Assembly: GCF_030063355.1 (NCBI RefSeq)
Contig: NZ_JASISZ010000053.1
Span: forward strand, 1-62,959
DNA from: Streptomyces sp. PH10-H1
Lineage (GTDB): Bacteria > Actinomycetota > Actinomycetes > Streptomycetales > Streptomycetaceae
Direction of reading: 5' to 3'
DNA: 62,959 nt
Under the pieces are notes generated by a model. It had not been told where the DNA came from and did not search any database. It saw only the letters and a program-made list of their open reading frames with translations. The translations under genes were made by a program, and so were the position numbers. Below are positions 24,059 through 32,842 of the stretch, in pieces. The first letter of the stretch is position 1, and each line of letters opens with the position of its first letter.

Positions 24059-26326
24059 TCAGTCGTCGTCGACCAGCCAGGAACGATGACCGCCGTGTCT
24101 GAGGCGCAACAGGAAGTCCAGTACGCCGGCGAGGCCGACGTTGTACGCGGCGCAGATGTCGCGCATCGTGTCGTCGGGGACCACCAGCCGTCCGTCCCGG
24201 AGCGCGGCCCGGACGAACAGGCAGGTCGCGAGTTCCGCCGCCCGCGTCCGATAGCGTTCGTCCCCGGTCAGGTCGGCCAGGTCGAGCAGCAGTTCCGCGT
24301 TGCCCGACACCCCGTGGCAGGCTCCGGGGCCGTGCTGCCAGCGGTCCTGGTACACGGCGAGCGCGGCCCCTTCGGCGTACTCGCGGAACTGCGCGTCGCC
24401 GGTGGCGGCCCACAGCCGGACGAGGAAGGTGCCGACGCCGGATGTGCCGTTGCACCAGAAGTTCAGCCCGGTGCGTTCGGTCCGGCCCGGGCTTTTGGGC
24501 CAGTGCGCGGCGCCGCCCCGCCACTCGGCCACGGCGCACAGCGCGCGTGCGCCGCCGATCGCGCTCTCGGTCAGATCCCGCCGGTCCAGATCACGGCCCG
24601 CGGCGAGCAGGAAGGCCGCATTGCCGGCGACCCCGTGCCCGAATCCGTACAGGGCCGAGCCGGCGAGGTCGTCGCGGTACTCCTCAGGACCCGCCGGCCA
24701 CACCACCCCGGCCCCGGCGTGCCGGGTCAGCCGGAGAAGGCCGTCCGCGCACTCCGACGCCCGCTCGGCGAACCGTTTGTCGCCGGTCGCGTGCCAGAAG
24801 TGCAGTTGTGCCATGCCGGCACCGGCGAGGCCATGGCAGATGTCCGGATTGCTCCACTCCAGCGGGATGCGTAACGCGTACGGCACCCCTCGATCCGCCA
24901 ACTCCTGATCACCGAGCGTCTTCGCCGCGTCATGAAGCGCCCACGCCGTGCCGGAGCGGCCGAAGTACAGGCCGGGCAGAATCCGGCTCGGCAGGGTCAG
25001 CCGCTCGTCCAGCCACCGCGCCGCGGTCCGCAGCGCCGGCTCGACCGACCGTTCCCCCGCTCGCACCGCCCGGTCCAGGACGGCCAGCACACCGGCCGCG
25101 CCCAGTTGGACGTTGCACGCGTCGCCGTACGGCAGGGAGCGCGGTCGCGGCCACAGATACTCGCCGGCCGGATCGATCGTGTCCACCAGGTACGCCAACC
25201 CGTCGCCGATCAGCCGGTCGGCGCCGCCGTGCGCCAGTGCCGGCCCGGCGGACACGGACTCCACATCGAGCTTCACGTCGGGCACGGCGTCGGGCTCCGC
25301 AACGGATTCCGAAACAGATTCCGTATCGGGCTCCGCATCCTGCTCCGCCCGGAGGAATGCAGCTGCCTTCGCCAGCGGCCAGCGGGCCTCCCCGTCCGCG
25401 GTGAGGCCCAGGACGAGCGGCGCGAGGGCCCGCAGCGCGGGGCAGGCCGGCGCGGCGGCTTCGACGATCGCCGCGATCCGTTCACCGGCCGGCCGCGCGG
25501 ATGGTGCGTCGGGGGCGAGCACCGGATTGATGCTGCCGGCGACGTAGAGCAGGGTGGCTCCCAAGCTGTAGCAGTCCGCCTCCGGGCCGGGTGCCGGCGG
25601 CGGTACGCCATCGTCCGCACCCGGGCCCTCGAGGTATTCCGGCGCGGTGAACCCATGGGTGCCGACGATGCGGGCCGGTTCTCCGGCGCGGACCGTGCAC
25701 TCCATGTCGACGAGCACGGGCACGTCGTCCGGTGTCATCACGACATTGCTCGGCTTGAAGTCGCGCACCACGAACCCGGCCGCGTGTACTTCGCCGATCA
25801 GCCGGGTGAGCTCGCGCGCCAGGTTCCACGCGACGGAGACCGGCACCCTTCCGTCATCCCGCCGCGCGCGATCCAAGGACCACTGCTGCAGGTTCTTGCC
25901 GTCGATCAGGTCCTCGACGAGGAACACATGTCCGGCGGACTCGAACACCTCGCGTACGGCCGGTGTGATCCTGCGCGGTGCGAGCCGGTCCAGGATGTCC
26001 GCCTCGTAGCGCAGCCAGTACCTGGCGTCCTTCCCACTCAGATCGGCTCCGACATGAGGGCGGCCCTCCTTGAGCAGGACGTCGTCGCCGGTCCTTTCGT
26101 CCCGTGCCCGATAGACACCACCGCGGTTGGAGTGCCGGACCGCCTCCTTGACCAGGTAGCGGCCGGCAATGAGCACGGGGCCGCCGCGCCGCCGCCCGGG
26201 AGCCGCCGGCACGGGCGGTCCGAACGGCCGGCGGGCCCACGCGGGAGGAGAGAACCAGGGGTTCCGCTCGTCCGCGACGAAGGTTCCGTCGGGCGCCCAG
26301 CCGCCCCTCGTAGAAGCCCTCGTCAT
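24059..26326 (-). CDS. LanKC/LanL-type lanthipeptide synthetase, kinase and cyclase part
   Basis: This ~755-codon frame holds the last two domains of a class III/IV synthetase. The Ser/Thr-kinase domain (~55-300) has the ATP-binding Lys region VLLKEGRPHV, the catalytic loop VVRDFKPSNVVM and LVDMEC in place of DFG; it phosphorylates Ser/Thr of the precursor. An acidic linker (SESVAEPDAVPD) precedes the LanC domain (~400-755) with GFGHGVAG, Cys in FWCNGTSG and Cys-His in ACHGVSG. Intact zinc ligands fit class IV (LanL) better than class III, whose cyclases lack them. The true N-terminal lyase domain lies upstream in another frame (26307-26789). The apparent ATG at 26326 has no ribosome site, so this is a broken gene, a sequence error or a split protein. 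The precursor candidate is 53 bases downstream. Confidence 0.8.
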   Translation of the reverse strand: MTRASTRGGWAPDGTFVADERNPWFSPPAWARRPFGPPVPAAPGRRRGGPVLIAGRYLVKEAVRHSNRGGVYRARDERTGDDVLLKEGRPHVGADLSGKDARYWLRYEADILDRLAPRRITPAVREVFESAGHVFLVEDLIDGKNLQQWSLDRARRDDGRVPVSVAWNLARELTRLIGEVHAAGFVVRDFKPSNVVMTPDDVPVLVDMECTVRAGEPARIVGTHGFTAPEYLEGPGADDGVPPPAPGPEADCYSLGATLLYVAGSINPVLAPDAPSARPAGERIAAIVEAAAPACPALRALAPLVLGLTADGEARWPLAKAAAFLRAEQDAEPDTESVSESVAEPDAVPDVKLDVESVSAGPALAHGGADRLIGDGLAYLVDTIDPAGEYLWPRPRSLPYGDACNVQLGAAGVLAVLDRAVRAGERSVEPALRTAARWLDERLTLPSRILPGLYFGRSGTAWALHDAAKTLGDQELADRGVPYALRIPLEWSNPDICHGLAGAGMAQLHFWHATGDKRFAERASECADGLLRLTRHAGAGVVWPAGPEEYRDDLAGSALYGFGHGVAGNAAFLLAAGRDLDRRDLTESAIGGARALCAVAEWRGGAAHWPKSPGRTERTGLNFWCNGTSGVGTFLVRLWAATGDAQFREYAEGAALAVYQDRWQHGPGACHGVSGNAELLLDLADLTGDERYRTRAAELATCLFVRAALRDGRLVVPDDTMRDICAAYNVGLAGVLDFLLRLRHGGHRSWLVDDD

Positions 26327-26789
26327 TCAACTCGCGCGGCCGGGTGAAGCAGCCGAAGCGGTAGTGCACCAGGCTGTCGGGCTCATATCGCCGGTCCGAC
26401 AGGATCGCGGGACCGGCGAGTCCGAGCGTGGCTTCGTGCAACTGCTCCGCGAGCACCCGCAGCTGATCGTCATCCGCGGGGTACGCGGTGAGGAATTTGC
26501 CGGATTGCGCCCGGGCGGCCCGGACCGAGGTGATCTCGGCGGTGAACCGTGGCGTGACCGCGAATTTGAACGCGCATTCATGCGCCACCAGCACCCGGGC
26601 CGCGTTCTCCAGTACCTGGGGCGCCGACGCGGGAGTCGCCGACAGGTGCAACTTCCAGCCCTGCTGCCGGCGTACATGTCGCGGCGGCGTCACCATGGAC
26701 CAGGATTCGCCGTCCCGGAGCTGCCATTCGGTCGAGGAATTCGTGATCCCCAGGACCCTTGCGATGATCGGCTGATAGCTCGATGTCAC
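26307..26789 (-). pseudogene. N-terminal (lyase-side) part of the LanKC/LanL synthetase, out of frame
   Basis: Reading from a GTG at 26789, this frame gives QGWKLHLSATPASAPQVLEN, CAFKFAVTPRF, AQSGKFLTAYPADDDQLRVL and GPAILSDRRYEPDSLVHYRF, the conserved start of class III/IV synthetases, and runs to RELNDEGFYEG. The family continuation (APDGTFVADERNPWFSPPAW) lies in the next frame, starting within the GGGG run at ~26308-26312. One extra or missing base separates the two parts. The GTG start is provisional (short CTGAGG before it). Confidence 0.75.
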
Positions 26790-26906
26790 CGCCTCAGAAT
26801 GCCATCGGAGCCGCGGACCACGCGCGATGCAATCCGGCCGAAACGGCGACGCCCGGCGCACGCCCCCGTCACCGCTCAAGCCCGGCATTGCCCAAGAGGG
26901 CCGCGA

Positions 26907-27412
26907 CTACTCTCCCGTGGCCCCGTCGATCCGCTCACGGAGCAGGTCGGCGTGGCCGTTGTGCCGCGCGTATTCCTCGATCATGTGGGTGAGGACATAG
27001 CGCAGGGAGAACACCTCGTCGCGCCACTGCACGGTGGTATCGAGGGATTCGGCGGCGTCGACGACGGCGCGAGACCGCGCGCACGCCTCTTGCCAGACCG
27101 CGAACGCCTCGTCGGGATCGGCCGAGTCGGTATCGAATTCGGCGAACGCGCCGCTCTCGGTCCTCGGCCAATGGGGTCGGACGTCCTCGCCGCTCCACAC
27201 GAACCGGAACCAGCTCCGCTCGACCTCCGCCGCATGCCGCACCAGCCCGAGCAACAACAGACCGGACGGCGGAACGGCCCTCTCCCGCAGTTGCCCGGCA
27301 GTCAGCCCGGCAACTTCATGGTCAGCGTCTCGCGCTGATACTCCAGGAATCCGGTCAGCGAGGTGCGCTCGTCGTCCGTCCGCGAAGGTTCGGTCCGCTG
27401 TTGATCACTCAT
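26907..27412 (-). pseudogene. DinB/DUF664 protein with a one-base frame break
   Basis: An ATG at 27412 opens SDQQRTEPSRTDDERTSL ... LEYQRETLTMKLPG then meets a TGA. Inserting one base near 27313-27320 joins it to LTAGQLRERAVPPSGLLLLG and onward to LRYVLTHMIEEYARHNGHAD, a textbook DinB-like (DUF664) four-helix protein with the metal His positions in HAAEVERSW and HMIEEYARHNGH. It would be about 167 residues if repaired. As given, only the C-terminal 116 codons form an open frame without a proper start. It is either decayed or a sequencing indel. Confidence 0.7.
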
Positions 27413-27525
27413 CCGGGCATCGTGCCAGGGTCCCTGCTGTCGAAGGCCGCCCTTTTTGGCGTCGGGTGGGATGGGGAGGGGCGATGATGAGTGCTTCCAC
27501 GGGGTACGGAATTCAAGGAGAGTCG

Positions 27526-27855
27526 ATGGGAAGCCGGGTCCACCAACCGATGGAGAACGAGGAGTTCGACTTCATTCTCGCGAAGGCCGATGGACCTGTG
27601 CTCGCCTACTTCTGGGGGATCTGGTCCGAGGCGTGCAAGGAGATGGATCCCATCGTGCGCGAGATCGCCGACGAATACGGAACCCGTCTCATCACCGTGA
27701 AGACCGACATCACCAGGTGTCCGGCGGCGACCAAACGCTACGGAGTGACCGGCGCGCCCGCCTTCGTCCTGATCCGACACGGAGAGGTGACGGCAACCGG
27801 CGATGGGCCGATGACCCGGGGGCAGCTCAGGGAATTGCTGGACGCGAACCTCTGA
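27526..27855 (+). CDS. Thioredoxin-fold protein with a single active-site cysteine
   Basis: The 109-residue protein has the thioredoxin fold: VLAYFWGIWSEACKEMDPIV, then KTDITRCPAATKRYGVTGAP with the cis-Pro, then FVLIRHGEV. The WCGPC site is WSEAC, so the nucleophilic N-terminal Cys is lost and only the resolving Cys remains, plus one Cys before the cis-Pro. It cannot be an ordinary disulfide reductase; a scaffold, glutathionylation or peroxide-binding role is possible. The ATG at 27526 is fixed by AAGGAG six bases before it. It is monocistronic and divergent from the DinB gene. Confidence 0.82.
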   Translation: MGSRVHQPMENEEFDFILAKADGPVLAYFWGIWSEACKEMDPIVREIADEYGTRLITVKTDITRCPAATKRYGVTGAPAFVLIRHGEVTATGDGPMTRGQLRELLDANL

Positions 27856-27870
27856 GCGTTGCGGAGCGGA

Positions 27871-27910
27871 ACGACGCCGGACGACGCCGGACGACGCGGG
27901 ACGACGCCGG
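27871..27910. repeat. Four 10-bp tandem units (ACGACGCCGG)
   Basis: Three exact ACGACGCCGG units and one variant (ACGACGCGGG) follow the thioredoxin-like stop and precede the end of the convergent amidohydrolase remnant. Confidence 0.75.
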
Positions 27911-27944
27911 GCGACGAAAACGGCTCGGATCCTTCCGGTGCGGG

Positions 27945-28328
27945 CTACGCCCAGCGGCCGCGGACCATCACCGCGGCGACTTGGGTGAGGGACTCCATCC
28001 GGCTGAGCGGATCGCCTTCGACGATCAGGAGATCGGCGTCGTAGCCGGCCTGTAGCCGGCCCTTGCGGTGGCCGAGCCCGCACACGTCCGCCGCGACCGA
28101 GGTCGCCGAGGCGAGCGCATCGGCGGCCGGGACCCCACCGGCGGCCAAGTCCGCGATGGCCACCGGCAGAAGCCCGCGGGGCTTTCCCGAGGTGATGCCG
28201 GAATCGGCGCCGTCGCGGCTGTCGCCCCCGAGGTGGACATGCGTATCGATCAGCCCCGGCAAGAGGGTCCCTTGCTGAGACTCCGCCACCGGCAACCCTG
28301 CGGGCAGGGGCTCCCCGGCCGCTTGCAC
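27945..28328 (-). pseudogene. Amidohydrolase with its catalytic middle deleted
   Basis: The frame joins GTLLPGLIDTHVHLGGDS, the N-terminal metal-binding HxH strand of an amidohydrolase/imidazolonepropionase-like enzyme, directly to the family C-terminus ADLAAGGVPAADALASAT ... GRLQAGYDADLLIVEGDPL ... VAAVMVRGRW. About 200-250 residues with the remaining His, Lys and Asp ligands are missing, as is the normal N-terminal beta-domain. The join is in frame, so it may still be translated but cannot be catalytic. Confidence 0.75.
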
Positions 28329-28374
28329 ACCTGGCGATCCGGCCCTCGCCGTCCGCCGACTACAGGCGCCACCG

Positions 28375-28645
28375 TAGCGCCATCATGGCACCACCCTGGC
28401 CGCACCACCTTGGCTTGCGGCCTGGCGGGATTCGGGTGTCGGGCTGAGTCTACGACCGGTGGGAGTCCGGTCCCGGGAGTAGCCGATCGTGTCGATGCGG
28501 CCTTCACGGCGGAGGGCGAACACACTCCGGGAGCCGTTCCGCGGGCAGCCGAATCTCGCGCGAGCGTGACCCACAAGACCCCATGACGCCATTGGCGCGC
28601 CACTACGACTTGCCAAGGCGCCACACTGGCGCCATAGTGGTGCCA
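28375..28645. promoter_or_regulatory. Pair of GCGCCAT..GGYRCCA operator-like boxes upstream of the RHH gene
   Basis: TAGCGCCATCATGGCACCA (28375-28393) and TGGCGCCATAGTGGTGCCA (28627-28645) share the pattern GCGCCAT-N3/4-GGYRCCA. The second overlaps the ATG of the ribbon-helix-helix gene and is preceded by another palindrome GGCGCC-ACACT-GGCGCC. Short repeated half-sites are typical for autoregulation by RHH proteins. The boxes lie in 28329-28644, which shows no gene. Confidence 0.4.
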
Positions 28646-29181
28646 TGGACCTCACGCCGTACGTCGACAACCTCCGGAACGAACTCGCGGTCGCCGCGGC
28701 CGCCGGCGGAGACGAAGCCCGCGCCCTGGCCGAGCGGCTCACCGCACCCCTGGAGTCGGCCGCCCGGCTCACGCTGTTGAACGCACTGTCCGCCGCCATG
28801 GGCGAGGTCACCCGAGACCTGGCACCCGGCTCGGTCGACGTTCGGCTGCGCGGGCTCGACCCCGAGTTCGTGGTGACGCCACCACCGGCTCAGGAGTCGT
28901 ACGCGGAAGCCGAGGAGCGTGTAAGCACACCGAGCGCTGGGCGAGCGCCCGCGCCACCCATCCCCGCGGACGGCGACGAAGGCAGTACGGCACGCATCAA
29001 TTTCCGCCTCCCCGCCCACCTCAAGACACGGGTCGAGGACACCGCTGGACAAGAGGGCCTGTCGGTCAATGCCTGGCTGGTACGGGCCGTCGCCACCGCC
29101 CTGGAACCCGGCGAGCGCGGCCGCCCGACGGGTCGCAGTCGGCACTGGGGCCAACAGGGCTACACCGGCTGGGTCCGCTAG
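28645..29181 (+). CDS. HicB-like / ribbon-helix-helix DNA-binding protein
   Basis: The 178-residue protein has a helical N-terminal half (DLTPYVDNLRNELAVAAAAG), a disordered Pro/Glu linker (~85-115) and a C-terminal ribbon-helix-helix motif INFRLPAHLKTRVEDTAGQE then GLSVNAWLVRAVATAL, the Arc/MetJ fold of HicB-type antitoxins and small repressors. No toxin gene adjoins it, so it may be an orphan regulator. No ribosome site precedes the ATG and an operator-like box overlaps it, so translation could be leaderless and self-controlled. Confidence 0.78.
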   Translation: MDLTPYVDNLRNELAVAAAAGGDEARALAERLTAPLESAARLTLLNALSAAMGEVTRDLAPGSVDVRLRGLDPEFVVTPPPAQESYAEAEERVSTPSAGRAPAPPIPADGDEGSTARINFRLPAHLKTRVEDTAGQEGLSVNAWLVRAVATALEPGERGRPTGRSRHWGQQGYTGWVR

Positions 29182-29293
29182 CCCGGACCGACCCACCGCA
29201 CCACTCGTACCGCACCACTCATACCGCGCCACTTCCACCTTCACCCGCCCTACCAGCGGGAATACGAACCACAGCCATGAGGACGGGACAGTC

Positions 29294-30130
29294 ATGCCTA
29301 CTTTCGACACCCTCGAGCCGATCTCCGCCACCCTCGACCTCCAGATCGGATCGGTCCGGATCACCGCGAGCAAGCGCACCGACACGGTCGTGGAGGTCCT
29401 GCCGAGCAACGGTGCCGAGGACGCCGACGTCCGGGCCGCGCAGCAGACCACCGTCACCTACGCGGGCGGCACCCTGCAGGTCAAGGGCCCCCGCAAGCGT
29501 TCCCTGTTCGGCCGGGCCGGGTCGCTCGACGTGAGCATCGAGCTGCCCGCCGGCTCCGAGATCCACGCCATCGTGGCGCTGGGCGACCTGACCTGCCAGG
29601 GCCCCCTCGGTGACTGCCGCCTCAAGACCTCGGTCGGCGACATCCAGGTCGACCAGGCGCAGACCGTCCACCTGCGGACCGACCACGGTGACATCCAGGT
29701 GCACCACGCGGCCGGGAACGCCGAGCTCATCGGCGCGGGCCGCATCACCGCCGGCTCCCTCGCGGGCACGGCGACGGTCAAGAACGGCAACGGCGAGACC
29801 GTGATCGGCGAGGTCGTCGGCGACCTGCGGGCGAACGCGGCCAACGGCCGGATCTCCGTCGACGTCGCCCGGTCCGCGGTCGAGGCCAAGTCCGCCAACG
29901 GAGCCATTCGTGTCGGCGAGGTGACCCGCGGCCGGGTCACCCTCCAGGCCGCCGTCGGCGACGTCGAGGTCGGCATCGCCGCCTCCACCGCCGCCTGGCT
30001 CGACGTGCACACGCGGGTCGGCACCGTACGCAACGCCCTCGGCCCCTCCGAAGGCCCCGGGACCTCCGACGAGACCGTCGAGGTCCGCGCCTCGACCGGC
30101 GTCGGCGACATCGTCATCAGTCGTTCCTGA
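29294..30130 (+). CDS. DUF4097-type beta-strand repeat protein
   Basis: The 278-residue protein consists of successive short beta strands forming a right-handed stack (GDLTCQGPLGDCRLKTSVGD, HLRTDHGDIQVHH, KNGNGETVIGEV, KSANGAIRVGEV), the DUF4097/DUF4098 fold. It has no signal peptide. In many actinomycetes it is the first gene of an operon with a drug-type ABC exporter, as here: the ATPase gene follows after 35 bases. The role is unproven, perhaps sensing envelope stress or a substrate. The ATG at 29294 follows GAGGACGGGACAGTC. Confidence 0.82.
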   Translation: MPTFDTLEPISATLDLQIGSVRITASKRTDTVVEVLPSNGAEDADVRAAQQTTVTYAGGTLQVKGPRKRSLFGRAGSLDVSIELPAGSEIHAIVALGDLTCQGPLGDCRLKTSVGDIQVDQAQTVHLRTDHGDIQVHHAAGNAELIGAGRITAGSLAGTATVKNGNGETVIGEVVGDLRANAANGRISVDVARSAVEAKSANGAIRVGEVTRGRVTLQAAVGDVEVGIAASTAAWLDVHTRVGTVRNALGPSEGPGTSDETVEVRASTGVGDIVISRS

Positions 30131-30165
30131 CCAGCCGAACCAGCACACAGGGGGACAAGACCACC

Positions 30166-31155
30166 ATGAACGCACCGTCCACGACCGCCTCCACGGCGAT
30201 CTCCGCCAGCGGACTGACCAAGTCCTACGGCGACAAACTCGTCCTCGACGGCATCAACCTGCGCATCCCCGAGGGCACGGTCTTCGCACTGCTCGGGCCC
30301 AACGGCGCGGGCAAGACCACCACCGTGCAGATCCTCTCCACACTCATCCTCGCGAACGCCGGCACTGCGCAGGTCGCGGGCCACGATCTGGCCCACGACG
30401 CCGATGCCGTCCGCGGCGTGATCGGGGTCACCGGCCAGTTCTCGGCGGTGGACAACCTGCTCACCGCCGAGGAGAACCTGATCCTCATGGCGGACCTGCA
30501 CCATCTGGAGCGCCGCGAGGGCCGACGGCGTGCCGCCGAGCTGCTGCACCGCTTCGACCTGACCGAGGCGGCCACCAAGCCCGCCGTCACCTTCTCGGGA
30601 GGCATGCGGCGCAAGCTCGACCTCGCGATGACCCTGGTCGGCGATCCACGCATCATCTTCCTCGACGAGCCGACCACCGGACTCGACCCGCGCAGCCGGC
30701 GCACCATGTGGGAGATCATCCGCAGCCTGGTCGCCGACGACGGCGTCACGATCTTCCTGACGACGCAGTACCTGGAGGAGGCCGACCAACTCGCCGACCG
30801 CATCGCCGTCCTGGACCACGGGAAACTTGTCGCGGAAGGCACCCCGGAAGAGTTGAAGCGGCGTATCCCCGGTGGCCACATCCGCCTCCAGTTCGCCGAC
30901 ATGAGCGGACTCGAATCGGCCGCCGCCCTCTTCGGTTCCGTGGCAACGAGCGACAGCGAAGCACTCACCCTGCACGTCCCCAGCGACGGCAGCATCCCCA
31001 CCCTGCGAGCCGTCCTCGACGTCCTGGACAACGCGTCCGTCGAAGCCGAGGCACTCACGGTGCACACCCCCGATCTCGACGATGTCTTCCTCACCCTCAC
31101 CGGCCACCCGCAGTCCGGCGGCGGGGCCGACGCGCAGAAGGAGAAGATCCGATGA
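30166..31155 (+). CDS. DrrA-type ABC transporter ATPase
   Basis: The 329-residue ATPase shows Walker A GPNGAGKTTT, the signature FSGGMRRKLD, Walker B RIIFLDEPTTGLDP and the switch His in LTTQYLEE context, then the ~100-residue C-terminal domain of daunorubicin-resistance (DrrA) ATPases. It drives drug or lipid export with the permease encoded next, whose start overlaps its stop (ATGA at 31152). The substrate is unknown. Confidence 0.93.
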   Translation: MNAPSTTASTAISASGLTKSYGDKLVLDGINLRIPEGTVFALLGPNGAGKTTTVQILSTLILANAGTAQVAGHDLAHDADAVRGVIGVTGQFSAVDNLLTAEENLILMADLHHLERREGRRRAAELLHRFDLTEAATKPAVTFSGGMRRKLDLAMTLVGDPRIIFLDEPTTGLDPRSRRTMWEIIRSLVADDGVTIFLTTQYLEEADQLADRIAVLDHGKLVAEGTPEELKRRIPGGHIRLQFADMSGLESAAALFGSVATSDSEALTLHVPSDGSIPTLRAVLDVLDNASVEAEALTVHTPDLDDVFLTLTGHPQSGGGADAQKEKIR

Positions 31156-31937
31156 CCACCCTGTCCTACGCCGTCAGCGATTCGGTGACGATGCTGCGGC
31201 GCAACCTGAAACACGCGCTGCGCTACCCCTCCATGACGGTCTCGGTCGTCGCGATGCCCGTCATGATGCTTCTGCTCTTCACCTACGTCTTCGGCGGAGC
31301 CCTGGGTACCGGCATCGGCGGCACGTCCACCGGCAGCACCCACTACATCGACTACGTCGCCCCCGGCATCATCCTGATGGCCGCCACCTCAGGGGCTCTG
31401 GCCACCGCGGTCGGCGTCTGCGTCGACATGACGGAAGGCATCGTCAACCGGTTCCGCACGATGGCGATCTCCCGCGCATCGTTCCTGACCGGGCACGTCG
31501 TCGGCAGCGTGATCCAGACGCTGATCAGCATCACGCTCGTCATCGGCGTCGCGCTGCTCATGGGCTTCCGGCCCAACGCCACGCCCATCGAGTGGATCGC
31601 GGCCGCCGGCATCCTCGCCCTGCTCAGCCTGGCGCTCACCTGGCTGTCGGCCGCGATCGGCCTGGTTGCCAAGAACCCCGAAACCGCCAGCAACATGCCC
31701 ATGCCGCTGCAGTTCCTGCCCTTTATCGGCAGCGCCATCGTCCCACCGGAGTCGATGCCCACCGGGTTGCGCTGGTTCGCCGAGTACCAGCCCTTCACAC
31801 CGATCATCGAGACGCTGCGGGGCCTGCTGATGGGCACCGGGATCGGCAACAGCGGGATCATCGCGCTCGCCTGGTGCGTCGGCCTCAGCGTCGTCGGATA
31901 CTTGTGGGCGCGGGCGGTCTTCAACCGCAACGCCTGA
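31152..31937 (+). CDS. DrrB-type ABC transporter permease
   Basis: The 261-residue ABC-2 permease has six hydrophobic helices and the DrrB landmarks YPSMTVSVVAMPVMMLLLFT, YVAPGIILMA and the late NPETASNMPMPLQFLPFIGS. It pairs with the preceding ATPase by a 4-base overlap. The operon ends here; 31938-32109 shows only GC-rich spacer. Confidence 0.92.
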   Translation: MTTLSYAVSDSVTMLRRNLKHALRYPSMTVSVVAMPVMMLLLFTYVFGGALGTGIGGTSTGSTHYIDYVAPGIILMAATSGALATAVGVCVDMTEGIVNRFRTMAISRASFLTGHVVGSVIQTLISITLVIGVALLMGFRPNATPIEWIAAAGILALLSLALTWLSAAIGLVAKNPETASNMPMPLQFLPFIGSAIVPPESMPTGLRWFAEYQPFTPIIETLRGLLMGTGIGNSGIIALAWCVGLSVVGYLWARAVFNRNA

Positions 31938-32109
31938 CGGTGACCGGGGGGCGGGCGAGGCGCGGGCCGAGCGGGGCCGGCCACGGAGGGGCGGGGGTTG
32001 TCCCCACCCTGAGTTGGGTGACACCTCCATATACCCATGATCGCCGGTCGACTTGACTGGCGGTTCGTACAGAGTGCCGCTCGCCGGCCGTCAGCAGGGG
32101 GACGTTTCA

Positions 32110-32659
32110 TGCGCATCACCGTGTCGAGGACAGCCCGGAGCACCGCCATCGCGCTTTCGGTTCTGGCGGTGTCCGCACTCTCGGTCGTACCCGCTGGGGC
32201 GAGCCAGGGCAACAGCCCGAGTCGCTACACCGATTCCGACTTGCGGCACGATCTCGCGGCGGTGCGGGCGGCCGGGGGCAGGGATGTGAACGTCGCCACC
32301 CGGGTGGACACCCCGCAGGGGCCGCTGCGGGCGCGGTACGGCACGGCGGCAAGCTGCTGCCCGCCGCGCAGCGGCGGCAGATGCGGGAGACCGTGCCGTA
32401 CGACGATCTGCCGGTGCCGCCCCCGGGCAAGCAGGGTGGCTACGGACTCGGCCTGCGGGAGATCCCGCTGACCTGCGGCGGCGTCTACTACCTCCACGAG
32501 GGCGACGGCCTCGGGGTCTACACCCGTCCCGCCGTCAGCGCCGACGGCCGCCGCGCCGTGACCGTGTCGGTGACCACCACCACCGCGCTGATCGACCAGG
32601 ACAAGGTCAACCAGGCGGTGGAGGCGCTCACCGACCACGCACTGTGCGGACGCGCATGA
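32110..32659 (+). pseudogene. Secreted serine hydrolase (beta-lactamase/DD-peptidase family) with internal deletion
   Basis: The ATG at 32110 starts a signal peptide (STAIALSVLAVSALSVVPAG) and the first ~50 mature residues to LRARYGTA. The next frame then gives the family C-terminus GKLLPAAQRRQMRETVPYDD ... GYGLGLREIPLTCGGVYYLH ... DGRRAVTVSVT and a TGA at 32657. The penicillin-binding core with SxxK and YxN is missing, roughly 250-300 residues. The join near 32345 is also out of frame. It cannot act as a D-alanyl-D-alanine carboxypeptidase. Confidence 0.75.
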
Positions 32660-32842
32660 CGGTGTGGCGGAGCCGGCCGACCAGGCCTTGACATGCAGTC
32701 CTGACGGATGCGGTATCGAACGTTCCGCACGCCAAGGCGATGCACCTACAGGGCCTTGGCGGCCGTCTGCTAGCGGACTCCGTTCCGCCCAGGCGTTGTT
32801 GACTTTCCATCAGCGGACGGCTTCACTATCTGATGATCCAGG

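Noticed and set aside
29458..31107. 549-codon antisense frame over DUF4097 and ABC ATPase genes
   Set aside because: It has no domain or ribosome site and is explained by codon bias on the plus strand.
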